The position numbers and the translations under genes are program-made. A DNA stretch of 64,000 nucleotides from Hungatella effluvii (GTDB lineage Bacteria; Bacillota; Clostridia; Lachnospirales; Lachnospiraceae), in NCBI RefSeq assembly GCF_003201875.1, contig NZ_QJKD01000005.1:186001-250000 (forward strand), written 5' to 3'. The notes beneath the pieces were generated by a model. That model worked only from the letters and a program-made list of their open reading frames with translations, searched no databases and was not told the DNA's origin. Below, in pieces: positions 24,735-33,938 of this stretch (its first letter is position 1; every line of letters starts with the position of its first letter).

Positions 24735-25324
24735 TTTTCTTCACTTCTTCCCGGTCGTACATCTGATGTCCGCCACATTTTTTCTATTTTAAAGGTCTTC
24801 AGCCTTTTCAGCAGTAATTTCATCTTCTCTTCTGTCATATCATTAAAATACCGTCCGTTGCGAAACCCTTCACACTCTCCATATTTAAATGAAGTATACA
24901 AAATGCCTGAGGGTTTCAGCGCCCCATCAATTCGTTTCATTACCGCCTCTAAATCTGTCATATTCAAATGCAGCATCGACGCACATGCCCAGATGCCGTC
25001 ATATAAATTTTCTGCCTCCAGCTCCTGAAATTTACAGCATTTCACTTCCTTGCCAATACATTCAGAGGCCAGCCGGCATAATTCTTCCGATCCATCTATC
25101 GCTTCCACATCATATCCCTTAAGTAAAAACGCCTTGCTATCCCGTCCAGAGCCGCATCCGAAATCTAAAATACTGGCCTTCGGCGGAAGACATTTAAGAA
25201 AAATATCCTGATGTTCCGAAAAAGCTGCATTTTGAGTTCCGGAACAAAAAGCTTCCGCGTTGACATTATAATAATTCAACGTAATATCCACATATTCCCT
25301 CTCTTTTGTCTTATTTGTTTCCAT
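24698..25324 (-). CDS. Class I SAM-dependent methyltransferase
   Basis: The 208-residue Rossmann-fold methyltransferase has motif I ILDFGCGSGRDSKAF (residues about 52-66), the post-I acidic VEAIDGSEEL, and motif IV-like DGIWACASMLHL. It resembles TehB/UbiE-type small-molecule or protein methyltransferases rather than a DNA methylase, as no NPPY or PC motif is present. Its 3' end overlaps the PLD-helicase start by 37 bases, suggesting the pair works together. The substrate is unknown. Confidence 0.88.
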   Translation of the reverse strand: METNKTKEREYVDITLNYYNVNAEAFCSGTQNAAFSEHQDIFLKCLPPKASILDFGCGSGRDSKAFLLKGYDVEAIDGSEELCRLASECIGKEVKCCKFQELEAENLYDGIWACASMLHLNMTDLEAVMKRIDGALKPSGILYTSFKYGECEGFRNGRYFNDMTEEKMKLLLKRLKTFKIEKMWRTSDVRPGRSEEKWLNLLLRTKKE

Positions 25325-25453
25325 AATCAGCTTCCGCGCCTCTATTTCTAATTATAATTTCCATACTTTTCTAATTGGCAAATGGAGTTCTGCATTTTCG
25401 CCCTATTTGTTGTCATTATACCGCCTCTGTTCCAGAGAATCAAACAAATTCCC

Positions 25454-26086
25454 TTAGTACGCCTCCAGCCCAAGTCCCCTCATAAACTCTACCATCTCCC
25501 GAAATCTCTCCCCATCTTCCGCCCCAAACGTCATATCATAATCCCCATTCTCCGTCATCAGGATCACCTCATCATCAAAATTCCCATAAAAACTCATCCG
25601 GAGCCACTGGTGCAGTTCATATTTTCTTTTCATGTATTTCTTCCGAATTTTTTCCGCCTGTTCTTCCGTAATCGAGTAAATCTCATCGTCGCAATGAGTC
25701 ATTCCCCAGCTTCCCGCCTGAAACAGTGCCATCGCATTTAAAAAGTCAGTAAGCGTACTGCTTTCCAGTACCATTTCATCATTATAATTTCTACAGTAAA
25801 CCGCCGGATTGTCCTCGCCCAAGTCCTCCTTATGAATACACCAGTCAACACAGTCCTGATTCTCTATGTAAAACACCAGATACTCTCCCCTTTCAAACAA
25901 TTCATCTGGCCTGCGCAGGAAATTCTGCGTCCGGTTCAGCCGCTCATGCGCTCCCAACTGACGGTAATACTCCTTAAGCACTGCCGGCAGCGCTCCCCAC
26001 TTGTTTTCTGCTCTCTTAATCTCATCTGTATGGAACCCTATATTCCCCTCAATATGGAATAAGTTCCTTATTTCTAAAAAATTCAT
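25454..26086 (-). CDS. SMI1/KNR4 (SUKH)-like protein
   Basis: A cytoplasmic protein of about 210 residues. The N-terminal helix then LPAVLKEYYRQLGAH matches the LPxxLkefY opening of the SMI1/KNR4 superfamily, members of which act as immunity proteins or bind partner proteins. Further along are YLVFYIENQDCVDWCI and MTHCDDEIYSI. The start is uncertain: ATG 26086 (MNFLEIRN), GTG 26095 with AGAGG 8 bases before it, or GTG 26104. No toxin gene is next to it, so an immunity role is not supported by context. Confidence 0.7.
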   Translation of the reverse strand: MNFLEIRNLFHIEGNIGFHTDEIKRAENKWGALPAVLKEYYRQLGAHERLNRTQNFLRRPDELFERGEYLVFYIENQDCVDWCIHKEDLGEDNPAVYCRNYNDEMVLESSTLTDFLNAMALFQAGSWGMTHCDDEIYSITEEQAEKIRKKYMKRKYELHQWLRMSFYGNFDDEVILMTENGDYDMTFGAEDGERFREMVEFMRGLGLEAY

Positions 26087-26149
26087 ATCGGCCACACCAG
26101 ACACCTCTCTTCTTCAACAACATTACCTGCACATACTCTGCCTCCGGTC

Positions 26150-26893
26150 TCACACAATCCTCACTATCTGCTCATACAAAACCACAAATTTCTTCCCAAC
26201 ATTTCTGTTCTCATGATAATGCCCGAATATCCATTTTTTAAACTCACATCGGTTCATTATCATTTCAAAATACTCAGTCAGTGTATCGCACTCGCACCGA
26301 TCCCCGCAGATTTCCTTTTGAACGGAAGATGCACAGCAATGGCTGACAATCATATCCACCTTCCAGCCGCACTGGTTCAGACTGCGAAGCCCCTCTTCCA
26401 ATTCACTCTTTTCCGGCATTTCCTCTTTCCACCAGGACAAATGATTAATTCGGTATGGTTCAAAGCCATGGTCCAATTCCTTCTTTTTTCGTTTAAAATC
26501 CGGATCATCCAGCTCCAGAATTCCACCTGAGATGTCATGACTTCTGGCTCCTCCAAATGTAAAGAATCGAATTCCGTCAATATCAAATATCTGTCCGCGC
26601 ATCAGATGTATAATGTCTGGCGTAATAAATTGTACCTTGCCGCCTTTCCATCGTTCCACCGGATACGTCTTCAAAAGATCATAGTTTTCATGATTTCCAT
26701 CTACCCACAGCGTAGTAAATGACTTCCCCGACAACCACTTTCTCCAGTACTTTTGTTCCCCGGATTCATCCCAGAGACCAAAATCACCACAAACAATCAC
26801 GAAATCATCCTTTGTCATCTCTTTTTGCTCTATAAATATATCCGTACGAAAGCGGCGGTAATCTCCGTGACAATCGCCTGTTATAAAAATCAT
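26150..26893 (-). CDS. Metallophosphoesterase
   Basis: The 247-residue calcineurin-like phosphoesterase has all five metal motifs: GDCHGDY (residues 6-12), CGDFGLWD, DGNHENYD, SHC and GHYHENR. It lacks signal peptide and membrane segments. Members hydrolyse nucleotides, Ap4A-type signals or phosphoproteins; the substrate is not given by sequence. It stands 46-64 bases upstream of the SMI1-like gene on the same strand and is preceded by 286 bases (26894-27179) that contain only an AT-rich promoter-like stretch and the hairpin at 27130-27155. Confidence 0.9.
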   Translation of the reverse strand: MIFITGDCHGDYRRFRTDIFIEQKEMTKDDFVIVCGDFGLWDESGEQKYWRKWLSGKSFTTLWVDGNHENYDLLKTYPVERWKGGKVQFITPDIIHLMRGQIFDIDGIRFFTFGGARSHDISGGILELDDPDFKRKKKELDHGFEPYRINHLSWWKEEMPEKSELEEGLRSLNQCGWKVDMIVSHCCASSVQKEICGDRCECDTLTEYFEMIMNRCEFKKWIFGHYHENRNVGKKFVVLYEQIVRIV

Positions 26894-27123
26894 ATACAGT
26901 CTCCCCCTTCCGATTTCGTATCAGTTTACTTTTTCATTGCTCTAATTCAATTACATTCCGGTTTCAATAACAATCCCAGCCAATCAACCGTTAATCCCTC
27001 TTTATTTTTGACACAACCGCTCTCGCAAACATACGTTCCCTCACTATGTTTATAGAATACCATATCCCTTACTGAAAATCCAGAAAAAAACTTTCCTTAT
27101 TTAATGAGCCTCCAAATTACTCC

Positions 27124-27155
27124 CAACAAAAAATAGCGTCCTTCTCCGCTATTTT
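27124..27155 (-). terminator. Terminator after the RQC-minor gene
   Basis: AAAATAGCG (27130-27138) pairs with CGCTATTTT (27147-27155); on the minus strand the stem ends in CGCTATTTTTTG, a good T-run, 25 bases past the gene's stop. Confidence 0.75.
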
Positions 27156-27179
27156 CTGGATTTGGACACCGTTTTCTCT

Positions 27180-27764
27180 TCACTCTTCCCTATTCTCCAA
27201 AACCGTAATCACCCCCTCTAACTTCTGTCTCACCTTGCGTACCTCGCCTTTCTGCCACGTCTTCAAAACTGGAATATATCTTTTATCTCCGATCTCTTTT
27301 ATCTTATCCAGCATCGCAAAAACCACCTGTCGGTTGACTATTTTCAACTCCTCAAACATATCCAGACGCAACACCTTCGATTCAACAACCTCCTTAAAAC
27401 GGCAAACCCATTCACTTGTATACGTTTCGCATTCCATTTCCCAGCCCTTATCTGTAAATACCAGCATAGGAAGACGGCCGCTGTACTCGATCCTCAAATA
27501 CCTTTTTACAATCATATAGTCTACCCGTTTTCCGATTTCCTCCATCGTCAGATCATGATAGTAACCGTATGAGGGGCACTCGTCCAACTTATACTCCAGC
27601 ACTTTTTTGTCTTTTGATCCCTTCAATACCTTAACCAGCATGCTTCGCCCCGCCGTGGCAATCATTTCATCCGCAGCTCTCAATATCACCCGGATTTCTT
27701 CCGGCTGAAGTTTCGTAATCTCTCCGGTATTCAACTCATATCGAATCCTCTGTCTTCTGGCCAT
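27180..27764 (-). CDS. RQC-minor-1 family DNA-binding protein
   Basis: The 194-residue protein is built around a winged-helix region of the RQC type (SMLVKVLKGSKDKKVLE, then YGYYHDLTMEEIGKRVDYM and YLRIEYSGRLPMLVFTDKGWE, residues about 50-110) with a helical C-terminus. It fits the RQC-minor-1 family, stand-alone relatives of the RecQ C-terminal DNA-binding domain with unknown role. The ATG at 27764 (MARRQRIRYEL) has GAGG 6 bases upstream; a start at 27797 is unlikely. It follows the SEC-C gene by 91 bases in the same direction. Confidence 0.8.
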   Translation of the reverse strand: MARRQRIRYELNTGEITKLQPEEIRVILRAADEMIATAGRSMLVKVLKGSKDKKVLEYKLDECPSYGYYHDLTMEEIGKRVDYMIVKRYLRIEYSGRLPMLVFTDKGWEMECETYTSEWVCRFKEVVESKVLRLDMFEELKIVNRQVVFAMLDKIKEIGDKRYIPVLKTWQKGEVRKVRQKLEGVITVLENREE

Positions 27765-27855
27765 AATAAACCTCGCATTCCTTTGCCAATATACCACCTC
27801 AAACCGCTTATATCTTACAACTTATATCTTACAACTTACTTCTTACATTTTATTT

Positions 27856-29217
27856 CTACTTCTTCCCCCTGCCACAGCACTGCCTGTATTTCTTCCCGCT
27901 TCCGCAGGGACAAGGGGAATTCGGATCAGGATTCTCCTCTTTAAACGTCATACTGGCAAGATTCCAGTCAATCTTTGCCAATGAACCGCATTCTCCCCGC
28001 GCCTTCATCTCTACATTTGTAAAACCGCGGTTATTCCATTTACGCACCTGATCTTCCCAATTTCGGAAAATCTGCTCAAACTCTTTTAAATCTCCGCCAG
28101 AGGAAAACGTGCAGTCGTATCTTTCCAATATCTCCGGAACCGCAAATAATCCGCCTACCTCTTCCACAACTTCCACAGAAAGTTCTTCCAGAAGCTTCTC
28201 CAGTGTCTCGGTATTGTATATTTTCTTACCCAGATATCCTTTTAACAAATGATATTCTTTAGAACGTTTATCAACATAATTCTCCCGGTAAAAGATAATA
28301 TCCTTTTCGGCGGGTTCATAATAAAGCTTGTTTCTCACTGTATCAATACGCTTCTTGTAATCCTCGTCATCACCCAATTCTGAAGCGTAAAGGTAATCTT
28401 CATTTATCTCAAATACTCCGGATTCTTTCTGTATTCTGCTCAGCTGCTCTTTCAGCAGTTCTATCAGCTTATCCGTCTCCGGCAGTTCTGCTATGCCGGC
28501 TCTTTTCTCTTCTGATGCTTTCTCTATTGACGCTTTTTCTTCCGGTTCTTTTTCTTTTGATCCTTTTTCTTTTGATCCTTTTTCCTCTGATCCTTTTTCT
28601 TCCGTTCCTTTTTCCTCTGCCTCAGCCCCGCTCTCCTCCGCTGCACTGTGTTTTTCAATTACCGTAAACAACCAGTTTTTATCAAATACTCCATATAATC
28701 TTAAAAGCGTATAGATATAGCGGCGGAACACCTCACAGCAGCCCATGCGGACGATCAACTCCCGATCCTTAAAAATCTCCTTAAGCTTTTCCACAATTTC
28801 AACTGGAACCACAGGAATTGTATCCTGTTTATCATTGTCAATATAGTAAAATACCCAGCCTCTTCCCAACAGGCTGAATCCATTTGCCGCATCTGCTATA
28901 TCTTCTTCCCCTTCAGCCAGTGTCATCAGCATCTTTACATCATCTATACTCATTACCTCAATCCGGCGAGGCAGCTCCTCTATAATTCTTTTTTCCAACA
29001 TTTGCAGCTGTTTCTTACGTCCCTTTCCATTCCCCAGCTTCAGATTATACTCTTCTGCTATTGTATCCTGAAGAGACTTTGGGCACCTCAAAAGGGACGT
29101 TCCGAGATGGGGATCCGGTTCGCCCTTTATGAAAAATGAATTTATTAACGGATCTTCTATAAGATCGAATAATCCATCTAATTCCATGTCTAAATCGTCA
29201 TAAAAATATTCGCTCAT
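27856..29217 (-). CDS. SEC-C metal-binding motif protein
   Basis: A 453-residue soluble, acidic protein that ends with the zinc-binding SEC-C motif CPCGSGKKYRQCC. The remaining sequence is helical and unassigned. Residues about 200-238 form a charged low-complexity spacer made of five-residue repeats (EEKGS/KEKGS type), coded by the exact 15-bp tandem array at 28501-28620, so its length may vary among strains. SEC-C domains mediate binding to SecB or other proteins. A second SEC-C protein lies at 46729-48384. Function unknown. Confidence 0.82.
   Translation of the reverse strand: MSEYFYDDLDMELDGLFDLIEDPLINSFFIKGEPDPHLGTSLLRCPKSLQDTIAEEYNLKLGNGKGRKKQLQMLEKRIIEELPRRIEVMSIDDVKMLMTLAEGEEDIADAANGFSLLGRGWVFYYIDNDKQDTIPVVPVEIVEKLKEIFKDRELIVRMGCCEVFRRYIYTLLRLYGVFDKNWLFTVIEKHSAAEESGAEAEEKGTEEKGSEEKGSKEKGSKEKEPEEKASIEKASEEKRAGIAELPETDKLIELLKEQLSRIQKESGVFEINEDYLYASELGDDEDYKKRIDTVRNKLYYEPAEKDIIFYRENYVDKRSKEYHLLKGYLGKKIYNTETLEKLLEELSVEVVEEVGGLFAVPEILERYDCTFSSGGDLKEFEQIFRNWEDQVRKWNNRGFTNVEMKARGECGSLAKIDWNLASMTFKEENPDPNSPCPCGSGKKYRQCCGRGKK
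28501..28620 (-). repeat. 15-bp in-frame tandem repeat inside the SEC-C gene
   Basis: Eight consecutive 15-bp units (plus strand) run from TCTTTTCTCTTCTGA through TCCTTTTTCTTTTGA, TCCTTTTTCCTCTGA and TCCTTTTTCTTCCGT to TCCTTTTTCCTCTGC. They encode the repeated pentapeptide spacer of the minus-strand protein. Copy-number change would not shift the frame. Confidence 0.85.
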
Positions 29218-29317
29218 CGTTCCTCCCTGTATTCGTTAATTCAACAAATATACTCAAATCAATCATCCTGTAATCACAATCATTGTATCAAACTTATACA
29301 ATACTGTAAATTAATCA

Positions 29318-29369
29318 GACAAAAAAGACATGCTGATTTTTCATACATTGAAAATATCAGCATGTCTTT
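29318..29369 (-). terminator. Terminator of the sugar ABC/sensor operon
   Basis: A 14-base perfect stem (29324-29337 with 29356-29369), extended by TTTTCA/TGAAAA pairing inside, is followed on the minus strand by a TTTTTT run (plus 29321-29326). It sits 17 bases past the MBL hydrolase stop. Confidence 0.8.
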
Positions 29370-29385
29370 CCATCATCTTAACTCC

Positions 29386-30246
29386 CTAAACCTCATCAAT
29401 CCTTCCATCTATATAAGAAACCTGTACCTTTCCATACTCCGCCGCCACCTTTGGCGGATTATCCAGGAACAGGCTGTCCGGTACTTCCACAAACTTTGCA
29501 GTCCCATCCAGAAGACTCCCATAGCACCCCGCCGCATCTTCCAGCGCCTCCGCGTACAGCGTCTGGCCAAATCCCCGGAAATCATGATGTGCATTATAGA
29601 AGCGCTCATACTGGCCCCTCATGGCAATCAGGCGCTCCAGGCCTTCCCTGGCAATCCGGATTTCATCTCTGGGATTCTTTCCAAATCCCCTGCCCAGCAA
29701 TAGATTGCAGTTACACGCATCCCCCAGCAACAGCGTCTTCGTCAAGTCATCGATAAAAACCATCTCTCCAGCCGTATGTCCCGGACAGTGATATGCAGTC
29801 ACCCGGCGGCCGCCGAGATCAAAGACCTGTCCGTCTGTCATCTTCTTAAGCTTCGGAGCCTTCTCCCACGGCCGGATATCCGTTTCTACATCATAATCAT
29901 AATTTTTATTTTCTCTCCGCCTGATGATTCCCGCGTAATCTTTCCGAAATTCAACACTGGGCGCCGTGGCGCCGGTCCAGTCCATATCGGCCGCATGAAT
30001 CCACACCTCATCAAAGAATCCGGCTCCGCCTGTATGATCCCCATGATTGTGAGTCAGTACCACATCATACGGTTTATCCGTGATTTTCTCTTCAATTATC
30101 CACTTCAGGTCCCCAATTCCAGTCCCTGTATCCACAACCAAAGCCCGTTTTTCCCCCACGATAACAAACACACTCACACAGTCAAACTCGTCGATCTCAT
30201 AAATCCCATCCTCTATCTCATAAAATGGAAGCTTCCTGCTTAGCAT
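29386..30246 (-). CDS. MBL-fold metallo-hydrolase
   Basis: The 286-residue metallo-beta-lactamase-fold enzyme keeps all metal ligands: THNHGDHTGG (residues about 64-73), HCPGHT, LLLGDAC and a late His (NAHHD). It is soluble, with no signal peptide, and belongs to the broad hydrolase class that includes lactonases, thioesterases and phosphodiesterases. It is the last gene of the sugar importer operon (29-base gap), so it may open a sugar lactone or similar imported compound; this is inference from position only. Confidence 0.9.
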   Translation of the reverse strand: MLSRKLPFYEIEDGIYEIDEFDCVSVFVIVGEKRALVVDTGTGIGDLKWIIEEKITDKPYDVVLTHNHGDHTGGAGFFDEVWIHAADMDWTGATAPSVEFRKDYAGIIRRRENKNYDYDVETDIRPWEKAPKLKKMTDGQVFDLGGRRVTAYHCPGHTAGEMVFIDDLTKTLLLGDACNCNLLLGRGFGKNPRDEIRIAREGLERLIAMRGQYERFYNAHHDFRGFGQTLYAEALEDAAGCYGSLLDGTAKFVEVPDSLFLDNPPKVAAEYGKVQVSYIDGRIDEV

Positions 30247-30275
30247 ATAAAACCACCCCTTTCTTTACGCCCTTC

Positions 30276-31235
30276 TCACGCCTTTTTCTTATTCTTTGCC
30301 TCATAACAGTCAATCGCCACTGCCAGCAGAAGTATAATTCCCTTTACTACACTCTGGAAATTAGAATTAACGCCCATCAGTACCAGCCCGTTATCCAGCA
30401 CACCGATAATAATAACACCAATGACTGCTCCTGATATTTTACCCTCGCCGCCTGCAATACTGATTCCTCCCAGACAGGCTGCGGTCATACAGTCAAACGG
30501 ATAGGAACTTCCGGCTCCGGGCTGTGAAGCATTGGTTCTGGCTACCATAATAAGTGCCGCAATACTTGCCGCAAATCCCGCAAATGCATATACCATAATA
30601 GTCAGCTTATCCACATTTATCCCCGCCAGTCTGGCCGCCTCTTTGTTCCCTCCCAGCGCGTAGATCATACGGCCCAGATACGTCTTATTCATCACAATCC
30701 AGCCAAAAAGAATAAACAGCACAAATATGATAACAGGAATCGGAATGGGCCCGATATATCCCTGGCCCAGCATCAAAAACGGCTTCGGCATACCGGTAAT
30801 CGGATAGCCGCCCGTGATCAGATAGGCAACCCCCTGCAGAATCAGCATCGTGGAAAGCGTAACAATAATCGGCATAATTTTTAACTTAATGGCTACAATT
30901 CCATTAACCGTACCAAACGCAATTCCTGTCAGTATCCCAATCAGCGCCGTCACCGGAATCGGCAGTTTTAACTTAACCAGCAGAAAACCTACTACCATCC
31001 CCACGACCGCCATCTGTCCGCCAACCGATAAATCCATTCCACCGCCGATCATAACCATGGTGACTCCAATTACCACAATTCCAAACATGGATACCTGACG
31101 CAGAATATTGATTAAATTGGATGCTGACAGAAAATTGGGGGCCGCCACAGAAAAGAAGGCGCATACCACCACTAAAAAAATGTAGATTCCGTATTTCTTG
31201 TATAAATCTATCCAGCTTGTCTTAGTTTTTTCCAT
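30276..31235 (-). CDS. Ribose-type ABC importer permease
   Basis: A 319-residue membrane protein of the RbsC/CUT2 family with about eight to ten membrane segments. The hallmarks are GGGMDLSVGGQMAVVGMVVG near the first third and the coupling loop ALGGNKEAARLAGINV (about 205-220). It starts 14 bases inside the ATPase gene's 3' end. With the ATPase at 31222 and the lipoprotein at 32807 it forms a complete importer for a ribose-like monosaccharide. Confidence 0.94.
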   Translation of the reverse strand: MEKTKTSWIDLYKKYGIYIFLVVVCAFFSVAAPNFLSASNLINILRQVSMFGIVVIGVTMVMIGGGMDLSVGGQMAVVGMVVGFLLVKLKLPIPVTALIGILTGIAFGTVNGIVAIKLKIMPIIVTLSTMLILQGVAYLITGGYPITGMPKPFLMLGQGYIGPIPIPVIIFVLFILFGWIVMNKTYLGRMIYALGGNKEAARLAGINVDKLTIMVYAFAGFAASIAALIMVARTNASQPGAGSSYPFDCMTAACLGGISIAGGEGKISGAVIGVIIIGVLDNGLVLMGVNSNFQSVVKGIILLLAVAIDCYEAKNKKKA

Positions 31236-32724
31236 TTTCTTCTCCTCCTGAAGCTAAATCCAATATATAATTCTGGTCAAATTTCTCTTTCGACACCTCC
31301 CCCGTCCTGCGGCCCTCGTAGATGACCACGATCCGGTCGGACATGCCGAGAAGCTCCGGCATATCAGAAGATACCATGATGATAGAGTGCCCGGCTTCCG
31401 CCAGCTCGTTCATCAGCTTGTAGATCTCATGCTTGGCGCCCACATCAATTCCCCTCGTCGGTTCATCGAAAATAATAATTTTACTGTTAGCCGCCAGTGT
31501 CTTCGCAATAACCACCTTCTGCTGGTTTCCTCCCGATAAGTTCCCAACCAGCTGATCCAGATTTGGAGTCTTGATCTTGAATTTATCCTGATATTCCTCC
31601 GCTGCCTTAGCCTCGCGTTTCTTATCTACAAAAAGGCCGTTGGAATACCCCTTTAAATTGTTGGCCACCGTATTCCATTTGATGGACATTCTTAAAAATA
31701 CACCGTGATTCTTCCGGTCCTCCGGGATATAACCGATTCCACACCGTATCGCATCCTGGCAGGATTTTATCTTTTCTTCCTTTCCATTGACAATGATACG
31801 GCCCTCCTCTTTCGGATTTGCCCCGTAGATGACTCTCATAAGCTCTGTCCGCCCTGCACCCACAAGACCTGCAAACCCCAGAATTTCCCCTCTCCGAAGG
31901 CTGAAGGAAATGTCCGTATCCCCATTTCCAGTCAAATGTTCCACCCGCAGTACTTCTTCCCCAATTTCACATTTCTTTTCAGGATAGCTCTCGTTCAGCT
32001 CCCGGCCTGCCATCATGGAAATCAGCTGCTTTCTGTCGATCCCCGCAATGTCCTTTGTATCCACAAAACAGCCATCCCTCATGACCGTGACACGATCCGC
32101 GATCTCGAAGAGTTCTTCCAGCCGGTGAGAGATGTAAATAATGGTGACTCCCTGGCTCTTTAAGTCCTTAATGATGCGGAACAGCGTCTCCACCTCGCTG
32201 ACCGTAAGAGGAGCCGTGGGTTCGTCCATAATCAGAATCTTCACCTGTTTGCTGACGGTCTTCGCGATCTCCACCAGCTGCTGGTGGGCCGGAGACAGAT
32301 TTTTCACCGGTTTCGATACATCAATGTCCACGTTTAACCGTTCAAACAGTTCCTTTGCCCTCTTCTCCCTCTCCTTAATATCTACGAATAATCCCGGTTT
32401 CGTCTTCTCACCGAGAAATACGTTCTCCGCCGCGCTGATTCCCGGAACCAGCGTGAATTCCTGGTAGATAACCTCGATTCCCTGCTCCTTTGCAAGCTTC
32501 GGAGTCATGGAAGCAAACTCTTTCCCGCATACGCAGACAGTTCCCTCATCCGGGGTAATGGCCCCCGACAGGGTCTTGATCAGCGTGGATTTTCCTGCTC
32601 CATTTTCTCCGATCAGAGCGTGAACCTCTCCCTCTCTTACGTCCATGGAAAAATGGTTAATCGCGATCACACCAGGATAAGTCTTTACAATGTTCTTGAC
32701 GCTTAATATAGTATTCTCCGGCAT
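31222..32724 (-). CDS. Ribose-type ABC importer ATPase (two NBDs)
   Basis: The 500-residue RbsA-type protein has an active NBD1 (Walker A GENGAGKST, signature-like LSPAHQQ, Walker B LIMDEPTA, switch His YISHR) and the usual NBD2 (GLVGAGRTE, LSGGNQQK, IFDEPTRGID). The start is the ATG at 32724 (MPENTILSV) with GAGAGGA 9 bases upstream; a longer frame reaching 32976 would overlap the upstream gene and adds basic sequence unlike the family. It is the catalytically intact counterpart of the pseudo-ATPase at 34844-36232. Confidence 0.94.
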   Translation of the reverse strand: MPENTILSVKNIVKTYPGVIAINHFSMDVREGEVHALIGENGAGKSTLIKTLSGAITPDEGTVCVCGKEFASMTPKLAKEQGIEVIYQEFTLVPGISAAENVFLGEKTKPGLFVDIKEREKRAKELFERLNVDIDVSKPVKNLSPAHQQLVEIAKTVSKQVKILIMDEPTAPLTVSEVETLFRIIKDLKSQGVTIIYISHRLEELFEIADRVTVMRDGCFVDTKDIAGIDRKQLISMMAGRELNESYPEKKCEIGEEVLRVEHLTGNGDTDISFSLRRGEILGFAGLVGAGRTELMRVIYGANPKEEGRIIVNGKEEKIKSCQDAIRCGIGYIPEDRKNHGVFLRMSIKWNTVANNLKGYSNGLFVDKKREAKAAEEYQDKFKIKTPNLDQLVGNLSGGNQQKVVIAKTLAANSKIIIFDEPTRGIDVGAKHEIYKLMNELAEAGHSIIMVSSDMPELLGMSDRIVVIYEGRRTGEVSKEKFDQNYILDLASGGEENGKN

Positions 32725-32806
32725 TTGACCATTCCTCTCTTCCTCTGCCACAATCGTCCTTTCAGTAAATACAAAGGAGTTCCGTTTCCAGAACTCCTTA
32801 CGCCTC

Positions 32807-33844
32807 CTACTCCGCTGTGTAAAATTCTGAAACGTTGGAAGAAGTGATCTGCTGTGTTGGGAAATCAATGGGTTCAGGGAATGTCTCGCCTGCCAGCAGC
32901 TTTTCGCTGTATTCGGCCATGATCGGTCCCATTTCCTCGAATTTGATGGTTCCATGCATTGGATCGTTCTCTGCAATTCCCTTTAACGCCTGATTCGTTC
33001 CATCGCAGGAGAAAATGCCAAAGGTGTCCCCGCTTTTCCCCGCGGCTTTGGCAGCCTCTGAGGATTCCACCGCTGCCGCGTCGCCATAGGCCGCGATACA
33101 GTTGAGTTCTGGATACTTCTGAAGCATGGTCTCTGTGGTTGTCGTTCCGGAACCGACCACGTCTTTTCCAATATCAACGACCTCCAGAATTTCCGCATCC
33201 GGGGCAGCTTCCTTTAAGCCGTCCTGAATTCCGTTTCCGCGGTTCTGCATATCCGTATTCTGGAAGGTGGTATAAACCACTACTTTTCCTTTTCCATCCA
33301 GTGTGCTGTTAATCCATTCCCCAGCCATGGTTCCAATCTCTTTGCCAATCATATACTGGTCGGTATTTAAGCAAACATCAAATACCTCTGTCTGCACGCC
33401 GCATTCAATGATTTTAACTCCTGCTTCCTGCGCCTTTTTCAAAGCATCGTCACATGATTCATCTGAAACCATGGCCACGATCACGTCACATTTTCCGGTA
33501 ACCATGTTTTCAATAGAAGTAACTGCTGTCGCGGAATCGTTGTCAAAGCTGACCGCCACATAGTCCCAGCCTCTGGCCTCGCATTCCTTCTTTAAACCGT
33601 CGTCTATGTTGATAAAAAACTCGGTTTGAAGGGTTGGGGCCAAAAGACCAATTTTAGCCTTCTCTGACACTGCCTTTGAACCTTCACTTTCCATGCCATT
33701 CGCTCCGCTTGTACCTGCATCGTCCGATTTTGCCGCGGTGGTTGTCTCCGTTTTCCCCTGAACGGGTGAATTCATGGTACAGCCGTTTAAGACTGCCGTC
33801 AAAAGCATGGTTCCGCATAGTAATGCTGCTAACTGTTTTTTCAT
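32807..33844 (-). CDS. Sugar-binding lipoprotein (RbsB-like)
   Basis: A 345-residue periplasmic-binding-protein-like lipoprotein with lipobox AVLNGC (Cys22), a Ser/Thr/Gly-rich linker, and then the type I binding fold opening KIGLLAPTLQTEFFINIDDGLKK. Further on are MVTGKCDVIVAMVSDES and IAAYGDAAAVESSEAAK, as in RbsB-type receptors for monosaccharides. It is placed between the sensor-like block upstream (94-base gap) and the importer ATPase downstream (82-base gap), so it could serve both the true importer and the pseudo-transporter. Confidence 0.92.
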   Translation of the reverse strand: MKKQLAALLCGTMLLTAVLNGCTMNSPVQGKTETTTAAKSDDAGTSGANGMESEGSKAVSEKAKIGLLAPTLQTEFFINIDDGLKKECEARGWDYVAVSFDNDSATAVTSIENMVTGKCDVIVAMVSDESCDDALKKAQEAGVKIIECGVQTEVFDVCLNTDQYMIGKEIGTMAGEWINSTLDGKGKVVVYTTFQNTDMQNRGNGIQDGLKEAAPDAEILEVVDIGKDVVGSGTTTTETMLQKYPELNCIAAYGDAAAVESSEAAKAAGKSGDTFGIFSCDGTNQALKGIAENDPMHGTIKFEEMGPIMAEYSEKLLAGETFPEPIDFPTQQITSSNVSEFYTAE

Positions 33845-33938
33845 TTTTGCTGCCTCCCTGAGATTTTTGATGTCTTTATGATACCCTGTTGTGCCCGATC
33901 TCTCAATGAGGGGATTTTCAGATTTAAGGGGACTATTT

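Noticed and set aside
25454..26893. SMI1-like and metallophosphoesterase genes as a toxin-immunity pair
   Set aside because: The phosphoesterase is a normal intact enzyme and no polymorphic toxin lies nearby.
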